DNA of 64,000 bases from CAWGMT01 sp963823675 (GTDB taxonomy: Bacteria > Planctomycetota > Planctomycetia > Isosphaerales > Isosphaeraceae), in assembly GCA_963823675.1 (NCBI GenBank), contig CAWGMT010000013.1, forward strand, positions 186,001 through 250,000, written 5' to 3'. Below, piece by piece: positions 35,884 to 46,277 of the stretch. Position numbers and translations under genes: made by a program. How positions within the stretch are numbered: position 1 is the stretch's first letter; every line of letters starts with the position of its first letter. The notes under the pieces are model-generated. The model saw only the letters and a list, made by a program, of their open reading frames with translations. It was not told the DNA's origin and did no database searches.

Positions 35884-37368
35884 TTAAGAAGTCTTGGCCA
35901 GGTCCAGCGACCGTAATCGCCGGCGCAGGATGGCCATCGCTGGGTCTTCTTGCAGGTCGCGGAGGGACGGGGCGCGGTCGCCGGCCGGAAGCCGCTTGAG
36001 CCATTCGCGCAGCAAGCTCATCGCCCGATCCTGGTAGCGAGTGAACAGGCTCACGGCCTCCTGTCCTTCTTTCCTTGCAAGGGCGCCGGCGGAGTAGGCC
36101 GCCTGGGCGTAGATCCGAGCCGCGCTGTAGAGCCGTATCGTGGTGGGCTCGCCAACGCCCAGCGCTTTGGCCGCGTCGGCCACGGCCTCGCGGTGCTGGC
36201 CCAGCGCCGCCAGGGCCAAGCCCCGGCCGACGTAGGCATCCGCACTCCTCGAATCAAGCCGCACCGCCTCCTGGAAATCGCGCAGCGCTGAACGCGGAGC
36301 ATCGGTGACCAGGTAAAGCACGCCCCGCCGTGCCCAGATCTCCGCGCTTTTAGGTTGCTGTGGCTGAGCGCCCCGCATCTCCCCGCTCTTGGGTTGCAGG
36401 CCGATCGCCAGGGTGTAATCCTCGATCGCACCCAGGTAGTCCTTGATTTTCTCGCGGGCCAGCCCGCGGAGCTCGTAAAGCTCGGCCGACGGCTTGCCCC
36501 GGCCCATGAGAGCGTCGCAGGACCGGATGGCGTCGGCGTAGCGATTCAGCTTCCGCAGGACCTCGATGCGGACCAGATGGGCCTCGAGATGATCGCCGTT
36601 GATCCGGAGCGCCGTGTCGCACGCCGCCAGCGCTTCCTCATGGCGCGTTTCCGTGAGCAGTAGCCGCGCCCGCCGCGCCTGGTCGAGCGCGACGACAGCG
36701 CTTCCCGGAGGTTCGAGCCGGATCGCCCGCTCCAGATCGGTGAGGGCACGTGCGCGATGGGGCGGGCCTTGGTCTTTCCGCTCCAGGTTCACGGAGGCTC
36801 GGGCGCGGTAGAGGGGCGCCCAATCCGGATGCAGGCCGATGGCCCGGGTGAACTGGTCGATCGCCAGGTCGGGCTTGTTCTGCCGCACGTACACCTGGGC
36901 GAGGTTTTCGAACGCCGGTGACCGCCGGCCGTCGAGCTTGATCGCCTCCTGGAGGTCGACCACAGCCTTGTCCCACTCGCGGCGTTCGAGCCAGACCATG
37001 CCGCGGTTGACCAATAGTGTGTAGAGCAGGTCCTTGCTCGGCGCGGCGTCCAGAAGCTTGAGCGCGCTGGCGTAGTCGGCTTCGGCCGCCTGGAGCTGAA
37101 GCTCGACCTCGGAGCGTAGCGTGTTGGCCTTGGTCTGCATGCTCTCCGCGGCGGCACGGGCCAGGGTCGCGATCTGGTAAGAGGCAAACCCCCGCAGCTC
37201 GTAGAGCCAGGGAAGGCCGGACTCGATCTGCAGGCAGGCATTGAGGTCGGTCTTGGCCTGGAAGACGTGGCCGAGCTGCATCCTGCAGACGGCCGAGAGG
37301 CAGTGAGCCCAGAAGTGACCAGGCTGGCGCAGAGCGCAGCGTCGAGATGCGGCAGCGCCGCAAACCAT
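35884..37368 (-). CDS. TPR C-terminal part of the kinase
   Basis: This frame picks up the kinase protein after the break: LPHLDAAL (upstream frame) joins to RQPGHFWAHCLSAVCRMQLG here, so the first ~15 codons of this frame are not coding. It contains a series of TPR units (LLVNRGMVWLERREWDKAVV, FENLAQVYVRQNKPDLAID, LYELRGLAREKIKDYLGAIE, AYVGRGLALAALGQHREAV) and a final helical domain ending in RRRLRSLDLAKTS. TPR tails of such kinases are thought to bind partner proteins on the far side of the membrane. It ends 35 bases from the FG-GAP gene start, so the two may be cotranscribed. Confidence 0.8.
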   Translation of the reverse strand: MVCGAAASRRCALRQPGHFWAHCLSAVCRMQLGHVFQAKTDLNACLQIESGLPWLYELRGFASYQIATLARAAAESMQTKANTLRSEVELQLQAAEADYASALKLLDAAPSKDLLYTLLVNRGMVWLERREWDKAVVDLQEAIKLDGRRSPAFENLAQVYVRQNKPDLAIDQFTRAIGLHPDWAPLYRARASVNLERKDQGPPHRARALTDLERAIRLEPPGSAVVALDQARRARLLLTETRHEEALAACDTALRINGDHLEAHLVRIEVLRKLNRYADAIRSCDALMGRGKPSAELYELRGLAREKIKDYLGAIEDYTLAIGLQPKSGEMRGAQPQQPKSAEIWARRGVLYLVTDAPRSALRDFQEAVRLDSRSADAYVGRGLALAALGQHREAVADAAKALGVGEPTTIRLYSAARIYAQAAYSAGALARKEGQEAVSLFTRYQDRAMSLLREWLKRLPAGDRAPSLRDLQEDPAMAILRRRLRSLDLAKTS

Positions 37369-39419
37369 TCGCGTCGCTTGTACAGCGCCTTGCCGAGCAG
37401 GTAATGGTCGAGCGCCGAGTCCAGAACGAGCGATTTCGCCCGATCGCGCTCGCTCTGCGCCCGGCCAGTGTCTCCCTGGCGGTCAAGGCAAGCGGCCCGG
37501 CGTAGATGGTAAGCGCGGGTAGGCGGTCCGAGGCGCCCCGCCTGGTCGAGGAGCTCGAGGCCCCGCTCCGGTGACGGTTCGGCATCCGCCAGGATCAGGA
37601 GCATCTCGACGCAGCCCTCCTTGATCTCGTCGTGCTCGCGCGGCGCGAGGCTCTCCGGCAGGGGCCCAAATTCACGAGCCTCGCCATCGCCCTCAGGGGC
37701 AAAGACCGCAAGCACGGCCCGCGCCGAGGATTTCACGGTTTCCTGTTCGTAGGGGAGCCCCAGGCCGGGGAAGTGGGTCTCGTGGAACAGGGCGTCCTGG
37801 CGGCGCTGGCGGAAGGTCCCGAGCCGCTCTTGGTCGTGGCTCTTCGTCTTCTGCGCGGCTCCTCCCTGCTGAGCCTGCGCCACCAGAGTGCCGGCCCGCG
37901 TGGCGAGGTCGGTAAGCTCGCGCTCGCCGCGGATGTCGGTCCGGATCGAGATCAGGACCTTTTCGGCTTCGTCCCAGCGCTCGTGCGCCACGAGGTCCTG
38001 GGCTCTGAAGAGGGACATGGTGATCGTCGATCTCAAATTGGCTAGGCGCTGGTGTTCCCGCGAGCTGTGCTCCAACCAAGCAAGCGTCGATCCCACGGTC
38101 GCGACGAATGCGAATGCCAGCAAGGCCGCGGCCACGGGGTGGCGTCGCGCCAGCTTGACGCCGCGCTCCCAGAACGGCGTCGGCCGGGCCTTGATCGGGT
38201 GGCCGGCGAGAAAACTCTCAAGGTCCTCGACCAGAGCCTGGGCCGAGCCATAGCGCCGGGACGGCTCCTTGTTGAGGCAGTGCAGGCAGATGGTCTCGAG
38301 GTCGCGGGCGACCCTGGGTACCAGCCGCGAAGGAGGCACGACCTCGTCGTCAGTGACCTGACGCAGCGTCTCCATCGGCGTTTCCCCCTTGAATGGAGGA
38401 CGGCCGGTCAGCATTTCGTAGAGGATCGCGCCCAGCGCATAGACGTCGGCGGCCGGCCGGACATCCTTGGTATGTCCGCGCGCCTGTTCGGGGGCCATGT
38501 AGCTGGGCGAGCCCATGATCTGGCCCAACTCGGTCTGACGGCTGTCCGATTCGAGCCGCTTGGCCAGGCCGAAATCGGTGATCTTGGGGATGCCATCCTC
38601 GGCGAACAGAATGTTGGAGGGCTTCAAATCGCGGTGGATGATTCCGGCGTCGTGGGCGAACTGGACGGCCCTGGCGAGCGTGATCAAGAGCTCGGCGGCC
38701 GGGCGGCCGGGCTGGGGCGTACTTGCGAGCCGGTGATCGAGCGAGCCCCCCTCGAGCAGCTCGAGGGAAACGAAGGGTGCGCCGGCGGTTTCGCCGATCT
38801 CGAAGATCTGAACGATGTTGGGATGACGCAGCCGGGCGACCGCCTCGGCCTCGATGAGGAACCGGGCCTTTCTTTCGGGGCCACCGGGCCGGTCCCGGCG
38901 GATCATCTTCACGGCAACCAGGCGATTCAGTCCGAGTTGCCGCGCCTTGTAGACGACGCCCATGCCTCCCTCGCCGAGCACGTCAAGGAGCTCGTAGCCG
39001 GCGATCGGAGGTAGGTCCGAGCGGAGATCGCTCTCGGTCCGGTCCGTGTCGGCACGAGGTCCGGTTGGCGGGATATAAGGCACCGTGCGATCGGGATCGA
39101 GGGGCGAGTCGCCGTCAACCTGGGACGAGGGTTCGCCCTCGTGGTCGGGAACTTGCAACCCATTCGAACCGTAGCCGATGCCCTCGGCCTCATCGGTCGA
39201 GTGTTGATCGTGGACACGATGACCCGCCAAGCCTCGGAATGACTCGGTGCTCAGCCCGATCAGGTCGAAGGCACGGCGCTGAGTCAGCGCTTCGAGCATG
39301 GTCTGGCACGCCAGGCACATGTCCACGTGGGTTCCGATTTCTTCCTGCCTGCGCGGCTCGAGCCGCTCGTCCAGAAACACGCCAAGCTCATCGGGGGTTG
39401 GACACGCGCCGTGGTACAT
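37330..39419 (-). CDS. zinc-finger Ser/Thr protein kinase, N-terminal part
   Basis: I use ATG 39419 (MYHGACPTPDELGVFLDE); a TTG at 39485 gives 22 extra residues. The N-terminus is an anti-sigma-type zinc finger (HVDMCLACQTML). The kinase domain follows with a P-loop LGEGGMGVVYKA (~143), VAVKMI, catalytic HRDLKPSN (~260), DFG (~284) and SPSYMAPEQARG (~308), so it should be active. One membrane helix (AAALLAFAFVATVGSTLAW, ~430) separates it from an extracytoplasmic helical/TPR region. The reading frame shifts near 37335 and continues in the next entry; both are one gene of about 1175 codons. Confidence 0.85.
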
Positions 39420-39640
39420 GGATGCAATCCCAGAGGCATCAGAGGGGTAAGTCACGAATGCGGGGCCGACGTGCTCGCTCGACAAATTGAACGGACGGAG
39501 TTGCGCGATCTTACACAGTTTCTGCGAATTCTCTACAGAATTCCACTTATGCCACGGCGGAGATTACCGATTGCGCCTCGACGAAGGGGGTAGATTTGTT
39601 GCGTCCCGGGACACCGAGGACGCCGTAAGGACGCCGGGTG

Positions 39641-39940
39641 CAAGCCGCGAATGCGGCGGCAGAATGTTAGCCTGGCGGCGTAAGCCCCAGGTCATCGGGG
39701 ACGGCCATAGACCACCGGGTTCAAGCCGCGAACGCGGCGGCAGAATGTTAGCCTGGCGGCGTAAGCCCCAGGTCTCGGGGACGGCAGTAGACCACCGGGT
39801 TCAAGCCGCGAACGCGGCGGCAGAATGTTAGCCTGGCGGCGTAAGCCCCAGGTCATCGGGGACGGCCATAGACCACCGGGTTCAAGCCGCGAACGCGGCG
39901 GCAGAATGTTAGCCTGGCGGCGTAAGCCCCAGGTCATCGG
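39641..39940. repeat. 81-bp tandem repeat, nearly four copies
   Basis: CAAGCCGCGAACGCGGCGG starts copies at 39641, 39722, 39802 and 39883 (spacing 81, 80, 81). Each unit holds two stems, CCGCGAACGCGG and CCTGGCGGCGTAAGCCCCAGG. Copies differ by a few bases only. No spacers of CRISPR type. Confidence 0.85.
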
Positions 39941-40059
39941 TGCGGACAACGGAGGTCTCTCCGATCATTCGAGATGAAGCCCCGGATGGGGCGACATGCT
40001 GGCGAAAGCGCGGACAGCGGCTCAGCGCCTCCGGAGTTACCGCTCCAACGCACGATCAT

Positions 40060-40315
40060 GTCGCCCCCGTGCGGGGGCTTCGGACAATACCATGCCGAGG
40101 AAAGAGGATCGGTGGTGCGGTTCGGCACGGTCCTGAGCCTTACGCCACCAGGCTTCTGCCTGTCGCCCCCTTCCGGGGGCTTTCGATCTCCCAGACTTCC
40201 TGTCGCCCCCTTCCGGGGGCTTTCGATCTCCCAGGGCCGAACCACGCAACACCTGGGGCTGACGCCGCCAGGCTACGTCGTGCCGCCCCCATCCGGGGGC
40301 TGTCACGAGCCCCGC
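40060..40315. repeat. cluster of C5/G5 hairpin repeats
   Basis: Four GTCGCCCCC...GGGGGCTT stems (loops GTGC or TTCC), with two copies identical over ~38 bases (CTGTCGCCCCCTTCCGGGGG then CTTTCGATCTCCCAG, at ~40159 and ~40201), then a GCCGCCCCCATCCGGGGGCT variant just after the symporter stop. Dispersed planctomycete-type palindromes, possibly terminating the symporter transcript. Confidence 0.65.
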
Positions 40316-41658
40316 TTACATCCGCGACGACGACCCCGGCTGCGCCGCGATCGCGGAAGTCAGGCCGCCCTGTACAGCTTCGTCTGGCGGCGACACCCGG
40401 TCGAGCAGCACGGCCACCGTCATATCTCCCAGTACATTCGACGTCGTCCGGCAGCGGTCGAGCAGCCAGTCTACGGTGAGCAGGATCGGGATCTTGTCGG
40501 ACGGCAGTCGCACTGCGGCGAAGATCAGGGGCATGGTCACGAAGCTGCCCGACGGAATACCGCCCGCTCCGACGCTGGCGATCAGGGTCGTGAGCATGAT
40601 GACCACCTGGTCGCTCAAGCTCAATTGGTAGTTGAGCGCCTGGGCGATGAAAAGGGCCGCCGTGGCTTGATAGAGTGCCGTGCCGTCGTTGTTGAAGTTG
40701 GTGCCGATGCAGGCCGTCAACTGGCTGGAACGCCTCGAAATTCCCAGGCGCTCGAGCGATCGCAGCGTGATCGGAATGGTCGCGGCCGTGCTGGCCGTGC
40801 TGAAAGTGCTCGCCATCACGTCGAGCGCCCTGTAAGAAACCGCCAGGGCGTCATCCGGGCCACCAGGGCCATCTGGATTAGATACCACGCCACCTGCGCG
40901 GTGAGCCCGAGCACAACCACGGCGATCAGCCAGATGAGCGACGCGAAAACGCGCATCCCTTCCTTCTGCCCCACGCTCGAAGCCACGATGCCGAAGACCG
41001 CCAGCGGCACCAGGGCGACCACCCAGAGCAAGACCTTCATCAAGAGCTCGAAGCCGATCGTCAGCAAGTCAACCACGACCTTGAACGTCGTTTCCCCGCG
41101 GGCCCTCTGGCTGTCGCGGATCTTCACCAGGCCGATTCCCAGCGCCAGAGTCAGAACGACCAGTTGGGCGAGATGATTCTGGGTGAAGGGTTCGCCGACG
41201 CTTCGAGGCACGAGGTCCAGGAGGAGCTCCGTGATCGATTTCTTGGCGGGGGGCATCGACGTGGTGCCGGGCTCGTACAACGCAGCACCCACGCCGGGCC
41301 GGATCAGATTGGTCAACGAGAGGCCGATGACCATCGCGACCAGCGTATTGATCAAATAGAACGCCATCATGAGCCCGCCCTGGCGCCCGCGGATGTCATT
41401 GGTCACGATCGCACTTAATATGGCCAGCACGACCAGGGGAGCGGCCAGGGCGGTCAAGGCGCGGAGGATCAGCTTGGGCAAGAACTCGAGACCGACCGCG
41501 CCATCTCCCCAGAGAACTCCCACGGGAATCGCCGCCACCACCGCCGCGATCACCCACACGTAGAGGGGCACTCCCCCCGGCCGGCTCTCCGGTTCTTCCT
41601 GGACCACGGGTGCGGAATCCGTCTGGCCGGCGCTGGACGGCGTTTCGGTGGGGGTCAT
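40316..41658 (-). CDS. dicarboxylate/amino acid:cation symporter (frameshifted)
   Basis: Start ATG 41658 (GGAG upstream). About eight hydrophobic segments fit the DAACS (DctA/GltP) family: VWVIAAVVAAIPVGVLWG, LILRALTALAAPLVVLAIL and FYLINTLVAMVIGLSLTN, with the re-entrant-loop motifs TASTAATIPITL, IGTNFNNDGTALY (sodium/substrate-binding NxxxD) and ASVGAGGIPSGS. The frame breaks near 40850: TPWRFL continues as RALDVMASTFSTAS in the next frame; one missing base explains it. The complete protein would be ~447 residues. It imports dicarboxylates or glutamate-type amino acids with Na+ or H+. Confidence 0.85.
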
Positions 41659-41804
41659 CGCGAGCTCCGGTCGGTTACAGGGCACCACTTGCCGGTTCGG
41701 GGGCAATCCGCTGAAATGGGGAATTATCACCATTCGCAGCCCAAATTGCGAGTGTGTCGCGTTTCCCTGGTACGGCCTGCGCGTTTGACCACTGAGCCAT
41801 TGAA

Positions 41805-42636
41805 GTGATTACGCATATGATCAGTCAGGCCGACGCGCTTGAGGCGGCGGACGGAACGAGAAACGCGATCTCGTGCCGCGTGCTGGCGTACGAGGTTACC
41901 GACGGGCCCGGGAACATGGCGCTCGACGAGGCGCTGCTCGATTGGGTCGCCGGAGGTGAAAACTCGGCCTTCCTGCGAACTTACGGCTGGACGGTCCCGA
42001 CACTGAGCCTTGGGTATTTCCAGAATCTCGCAGAGGCGCAAGCCGAAACCCGCTGGGCATCGGTTCCGATCGTGCGGCGGCCGACCGGGGGCGGCGATCT
42101 GGCACGAGCACGAGCTGACCTACGCCCTGGTCGTACCAGCCGAACACCCCATGGCTCGTTCGCGAACCGACTTATATCGCATCGTCCACGCGGTCTTTGC
42201 CGAGTTTTTGAGGAATCTGGGCGCAGGTAGCGATGGCGGCGCCGGCGCCGGAAACTCGACTGTAGGGATTGGTCCCAAACAAACCGAACACAAACGACCA
42301 CTCCTCTGCTTTACGGACCGTAACCCACACGATATTGTAATCGGTGGTTTCAAAGTTGTCGGGAGCGCGCAACGCCGGCGGGCCGGGGCCGTGTTGCAGC
42401 ATGGATCGCTGCTTCTGGATCGATCGGACCGCATGCCGGAGTTGCGCGGCGTCCGCAACGTGGCGGACATACCACTGGGACCGCGTGAATGGGCCGATCA
42501 TTTAGTCGAGCGAATTCCGATTGCCCTGGGATTACGTGCGATCGCCGTGCCGGTTCCGGATTCGGTGCGCGATCGAGCCCGGCAACTTGCCGAGACGAAA
42601 TACCGAGACCCGGCGCGGAGGGCGCTCCGCCCTTGA
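41805..42636 (+). CDS. lipoate-protein ligase A-type protein (frameshifted)
   Basis: The start is GTG 41805 or ATG 41817. The biotin/lipoate ligase fold is recognisable: MALDEALL, FLRTYGWTVPTLSLGYFQ, then RRPTGGG (the ligand-binding loop) where the frame breaks near 42098 and resumes as AIWHEHELTYALVV. Later parts are PLLCFTDRNPHDIVIGGFKV with KVVGSAQRRR (Lys and the ligase core) and LLLDRSDRMPEL. The total is ~277 residues. It either ligates exogenous lipoate or transfers octanoyl groups. The net shift is +1 (one extra or two missing bases). Confidence 0.8.
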
Positions 42637-43020
42637 GACCACAGCGGCGGCATCCATCCCTGGCCGACGCTCGACGGCGGCTGGCCGGGCATCTCTTCAG
42701 AAAGGAGGATGGCTCGCGGGGCTGCAACAATGATTGGTGCAGTGCCGTTGGTCCGTCGGGGCCCAGCGGTCCAGGCGTCGTGGCGAGTCGCCGAAACCAA
42801 GATGTCGGCAAGGTCTTGGAACTCCGAAAGATTAAGTTACAATGGAGCCGAGCGGCCAGTGTGAACGATCAGGCACACGCCGCTTTGCTTCACTCACGTC
42901 ATCGCTTTGGTTCTGGTTTCTCTATCGTCTTGTCGGGTACATTTCGCGGCGAGTTCGACACCGAGATCGTGTCGGCGTCGCTTCTCATCGCTCTAGACCA
43001 CAATGGTCGGGACATGTCTC
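42637..43020. other. intergenic stretch, no supported gene
   Basis: About 380 bases between the ligase gene and the FHA gene. Open frames are Arg-rich and lack domains. It should contain the promoter of the FHA-MoxR operon, but I see no clear consensus. Confidence 0.35.
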
Positions 43021-43857
43021 ATGAAGGTCCAACTGGTGGTGGTTCGAGGCAAGCCTGAGGGGAAAGTGATTCCCCTGGCCGGGCCAAGTTTCAAGATCGG
43101 CCGGGGCGAGACCTGTCATCTCCGTCCGTCCAGTGAACTGGTCAGTCGGGAACACACCGAGTTCACCATAACCGGCGATGTTATCCAGATTCGCGACATG
43201 GGAAGTCGCAACGGCACTTTGGTCAATGGCAAGGCTTTGACTTCCGAGTCCGTCCAGCTCAAGGATCGCGACCTCGTTCAGGTCGGGCCGTTGACCTTTG
43301 CCGTCTCGATCCAGGGAGTTGCCGCTGGGCCCGCCAAAGCCGCGGCTCCGTTGGTCGCCAGCGCCAAGGGTTCTCCCGACGATATCTCCACGGACGACAT
43401 CGATTCGTGGTTGATCGGAGACAGCAGCGCCGGCGCCGAGCAGCCGACCGCCGTTTATGGTGGCGATACGATCACGATCTCGGCCTTCAAGGATTCGACT
43501 TCAGCACCCAGAGTGGCCGAAGTCGCACCCAAAGAGGCAACCCCAGCACCCAAGCCGGCCGTTTCGGCCTCGGACGACGAATACGAGCGGCTTCCCGAGA
43601 ATGAAGTTGAAGCCGAAGAGGGCTTCGTCGATGAGGAGGAGACCGAAGCCGACTCCGAGGACGGATCGCAGGTGGTCGAGGAAGAGGCCGAAGAATTCAT
43701 AGATGAATCCAATCCCTTTTATGCCGCCAAGAAAGCGCAGCAGCTTCAGGCCAAAACGGGGGGCGGACCGCTCAAGCCATCCTTCAAGGACACGAGCGAC
43801 GCGGCCAGCGATATCCTCCGCCGGCTGATGGAGCGGCGGCGGGCGAACCGCGAATGA
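43021..43857 (+). CDS. FHA-domain protein
   Basis: About 278 residues from ATG 43021 (a longer ATG at 43003 is less likely). The N-terminal FHA domain (1-95) shows GPSFKIGRGETCHLRPSS, then SREHTEF (phosphothreonine contact) and MGSRNGTLVNG, all key residues present. The rest is Ala/Pro linker, then a strongly acidic stretch (EVEAEEGFVDEEETEADSED), and a C-terminal basic helix (DAASDILRRLMERRRANRE). FHA domains read Ser/Thr-kinase products, and several kinases are nearby. It overlaps the MoxR gene by ATGA, so the pair is translationally coupled. Confidence 0.88.
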   Translation: MKVQLVVVRGKPEGKVIPLAGPSFKIGRGETCHLRPSSELVSREHTEFTITGDVIQIRDMGSRNGTLVNGKALTSESVQLKDRDLVQVGPLTFAVSIQGVAAGPAKAAAPLVASAKGSPDDISTDDIDSWLIGDSSAGAEQPTAVYGGDTITISAFKDSTSAPRVAEVAPKEATPAPKPAVSASDDEYERLPENEVEAEEGFVDEEETEADSEDGSQVVEEEAEEFIDESNPFYAAKKAQQLQAKTGGGPLKPSFKDTSDAASDILRRLMERRRANRE

Positions 43858-44938
43858 GCCCCAGTGAGACCGCTCGAAGTCCCAAAGAACTGACCGATTT
43901 GCCACCCAGCGACGACGCCACGGATCGACCCGAAGGGCCAGGGCGGGCCCTGTCGCCGATTAGCCCGGCCCAGGAGGGGTTGGCCCGGCTGATTGACCGG
44001 ATGGAAGCACAGGTCGTCGGTCAGCGGCGGTTGCTCGAGCGATTGGTCATTGCTCTCCTGGCAGGCGGGCATGTTCTGATCGAGGGTGTGCCCGGCCTGG
44101 CCAAGACGCGGGCCGTCCGGGCGCTGGCACAGGCGCTCGACTTGCCCTTTCGCCGGATCCAGTTCACGCCCGACTTGCTGCCGGCCGATCTGACCGGAAC
44201 CCAGATCTACCGCCCCGCGACGGGGACCTTTGACGTCCGGCCCGGTCCCATCGTCACGAGCGTCCTCCTGGCCGACGAGATCAACCGCGCGCCGGCCAAG
44301 GTCCAGAGCGCCCTCTTGGAGGCAATGCAAGAGGGACAGATCACGGTCGGGGATGAGACGATCGTCCTGCCCGCGACCTTCTGGGTGCTGGCCACGCAGA
44401 ACCCGATCGAGCATGAGGGCACCTATCCCCTTCCCGAGGCCCAGCTTGACCGATTCCTGATGAAGCTGGTCGTCGATTATCCGGACCGGACCTCCGAGTT
44501 GACGATGCTCGACCTGCCGGGCGTCTCGGACGCCCCACGGCCCGACTCCGATGCACGGACCAGCGACGAGCCGCCCCTCTTCGGTCCGGACGACGTGATC
44601 GAGTTCCGGGCTCAAGCCGCGGGGGTCCTGATCGCGCCGGCGATCAAGGAGTATCTGGTCGACCTGGTAAGGGCGACCCGCGACCCGACCGCCTATGGAT
44701 TAGGCCTGGCGCCCTTGATCGAGCTGGGAGCCAGTCCGCGGGCGACGATCGCGCTCATGCGCTCGGCGCAGCCACGCCCTTTTGGCCGGCCGCGACTTCG
44801 TGACGCCCCACGACGTCAAGAGCCTGGCCCTCGACATCATGCGCCACCGGATCCTGGTCAGCTTCGAGGCCGACGCCGAGGGGCTGACACCCGACGATAT
44901 CCTCAAGCGCATCCTCGATCACATTCCGGTGCCCTGAC
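43854..44938 (+). CDS. MoxR-family AAA+ ATPase (frameshifted)
   Basis: ATG 43854 overlaps the FHA gene's stop. The AAA+ core has Walker A EGVPGLAKTRA, Walker B LLADEINRAP, sensor 1 WVLATQNPIEHEGTYPLPEA and an arginine region, as in MoxR chaperones. The frame breaks near 44775: IALMRSAQ continues, two bases missing or one extra, as HALLAGRDFVTPHDVKSLAL and ends DHIPVP at 44938. The complete protein is ~361 residues. MoxR proteins remodel metal- or VWA-containing partners; here the partner is the FHA protein, with no DUF58 gene adjacent, unlike the second MoxR locus in this window. Confidence 0.86.
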
Positions 44939-45040
44939 GAGAAGTTCGCGTATCATTCGCCCGTTCCGGCCGACACCGCGAAGCGACTATCAAAATGAAG
45001 TACCCTTTGGCGAGATCTGGACCGCTGCCATGCCGAGGAC

Positions 45041-45338
45041 GTGAGGTGGACCGGATTCGAGCGCCTCGTGCGGCGCGACGCGGCATTTCGGGATGTGAGG
45101 ATCCACCTGACGGACAGGAAGCACATCTACTGGGCGAGCGGGACGGTCGCCTCGGAGGCGGACCTCAATCGTGTCAGGTCGCTGGCGTCTCGTTGCGGGA
45201 TAGAGGGGCGGCTCGACGGGCCTTTCGCGCACAGCGCCAGCCTGACGGTCGGAGCCCCGGATCAAGCCGGACGGGATCGTCATGTCGGACGTAAAGCCGA
45301 AGCCGATTTGGGAGCGGACGAGGATGCCGACATCTTGA
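45041..45338 (+). pseudogene. small BON-like protein, broken frame
   Basis: From GTG 45041 the translation ERLVRRDAAFRDVRIHLTDR then IYWASGTVASEADLNRVRSL resembles a BON-type beta-alpha fold. Near 45258 the sense moves one frame over and gives a convincing end, IKPDGIVMSDVKPKPIWERT then RMPTS, with a TGA at 45336. With one indel corrected it is a ~100-residue protein. The true start may lie further upstream (ATG 44995). Function unknown. Confidence 0.4.
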
Positions 45339-45348
45339 GGAGATGGTC

Positions 45349-45843
45349 ATGCGGACGTGTATCATCGCGGCGGTGGTCGTTTTGGGGCTGGGCTTCGTGG
45401 GGATCACGCTGGCGCAGCAGCCTGCCGCGCAGCCAAAGCCGCAGGCTGCCGACAAGGCGGCGCTCCGTGCCCAAGTGGTGAAACTCCGTGTCGAAATCGA
45501 ACTCCTGCAACTCGACCACGATGCCGATCGCGACAACCTCTTGAACTGGTTGAAAGGCGAGCGGATTGGGCCGGGAGGAATGGCGGGGCTGGCGCTCGAG
45601 ACGATGCTCGGGATGATGGGTAATGCCGAAGCCACCAAGACCATGAAAGAGGGCGAGAAGCTGATCGCGAAGGCCAAGGAAAAAGGCGAGGATGAGGAGG
45701 CCCTCACCCGGCGGGTGCTGACGGAAGCCGTCAAGAAGCAGATCGACCCCATGAAGAAGAAGTACGCCAAACAGGCGGCGGAACTGGCCGAGAAACGGCT
45801 GCAACTGGATGCGGTCGAGAAAGAGTACCTCAAGGCCGAGTGA
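45349..45843 (+). CDS. exported coiled-coil protein
   Basis: 164 residues from ATG 45349, preferred over ATG 45343 because GAGGAG then has six bases of spacing. Signal peptide MRTCIIAAVVVLGLGFVGIT then LAQQPAAQ (cleavage after LAQ or AQQ). The mature part is almost all helical and charged (LRAQVVKLRVEIELLQLDHD; EGEKLIAKAKEKGEDEEAL; KKKYAKQAAELAEKRLQLDA), likely a coiled coil. Periplasmic; partner unknown. Confidence 0.7.
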   Translation: MRTCIIAAVVVLGLGFVGITLAQQPAAQPKPQAADKAALRAQVVKLRVEIELLQLDHDADRDNLLNWLKGERIGPGGMAGLALETMLGMMGNAEATKTMKEGEKLIAKAKEKGEDEEALTRRVLTEAVKKQIDPMKKKYAKQAAELAEKRLQLDAVEKEYLKAE

Positions 45844-46118
45844 AGCGCCATTCGAAGACGGGGACGGAAACAGGGTCGCGATTAGTTTCCCTCCCTCGGC
45901 ACCAAGGCGATCGGCTCCATGTCCTGATGGCCGAGCAGCCGGCCCTCGGGGAGGTCGCGCAGTCGCATCCAGAATGACCAGGCATTTGCAACGCCCGATC
46001 TGGATCGAGTGGTCAACCAGCCAGACCCAGTCATTGGCGATGGTCTTCGGGCGGAGCAAGGCCGCCAGCCCGATCCGCAGCAGCCAAAGCCGGCCAGTTG
46101 ACCGAGAGTTCCGGTTGT

Positions 46119-46277
46119 TTAGGCCGTCGCCCAATTCTCGAGCTGCAGTCCCGGCACGGCGCTCAAATCGCCATCCTTGGTGACCACGGAGCAGTTGCCA
46201 AGGGCGAACGCAATCGCGGCAAGTTGCATATCGATGAAGTCCCCCATGATTCCAGTATCCAGAAGATAGCGCTTCAC
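46119..46277 (-). pseudogene. internally deleted VapC-type PIN toxin
   Basis: GTG 46277 overlaps the antitoxin stop (GTGA). The 52 codons read KRYLLDTGIMGDFID, which is the PIN N-terminus with its first Asp, directly followed by MQLAAIAFALGNCSVVTKDG and DLSAVPGLQLENW, which is the PIN C-terminus with the last Asp. The central ~80 residues of a normal VapC (including the Glu box) are missing, as if recombination had joined two ID sequences. The reading frame is kept. It should be inactive as a nuclease. Confidence 0.7.

Noticed and set aside
39641..39940. Possible CRISPR array
   Set aside because: Units are contiguous 81-bp repeats with no unique spacers and no cas genes in the window.
41770..41805. 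tRNA-like D-arm (GGCTCAGTGGTCAAACGCGC on minus strand)
   Set aside because: No matching acceptor, anticodon or T-arm can be folded around it.
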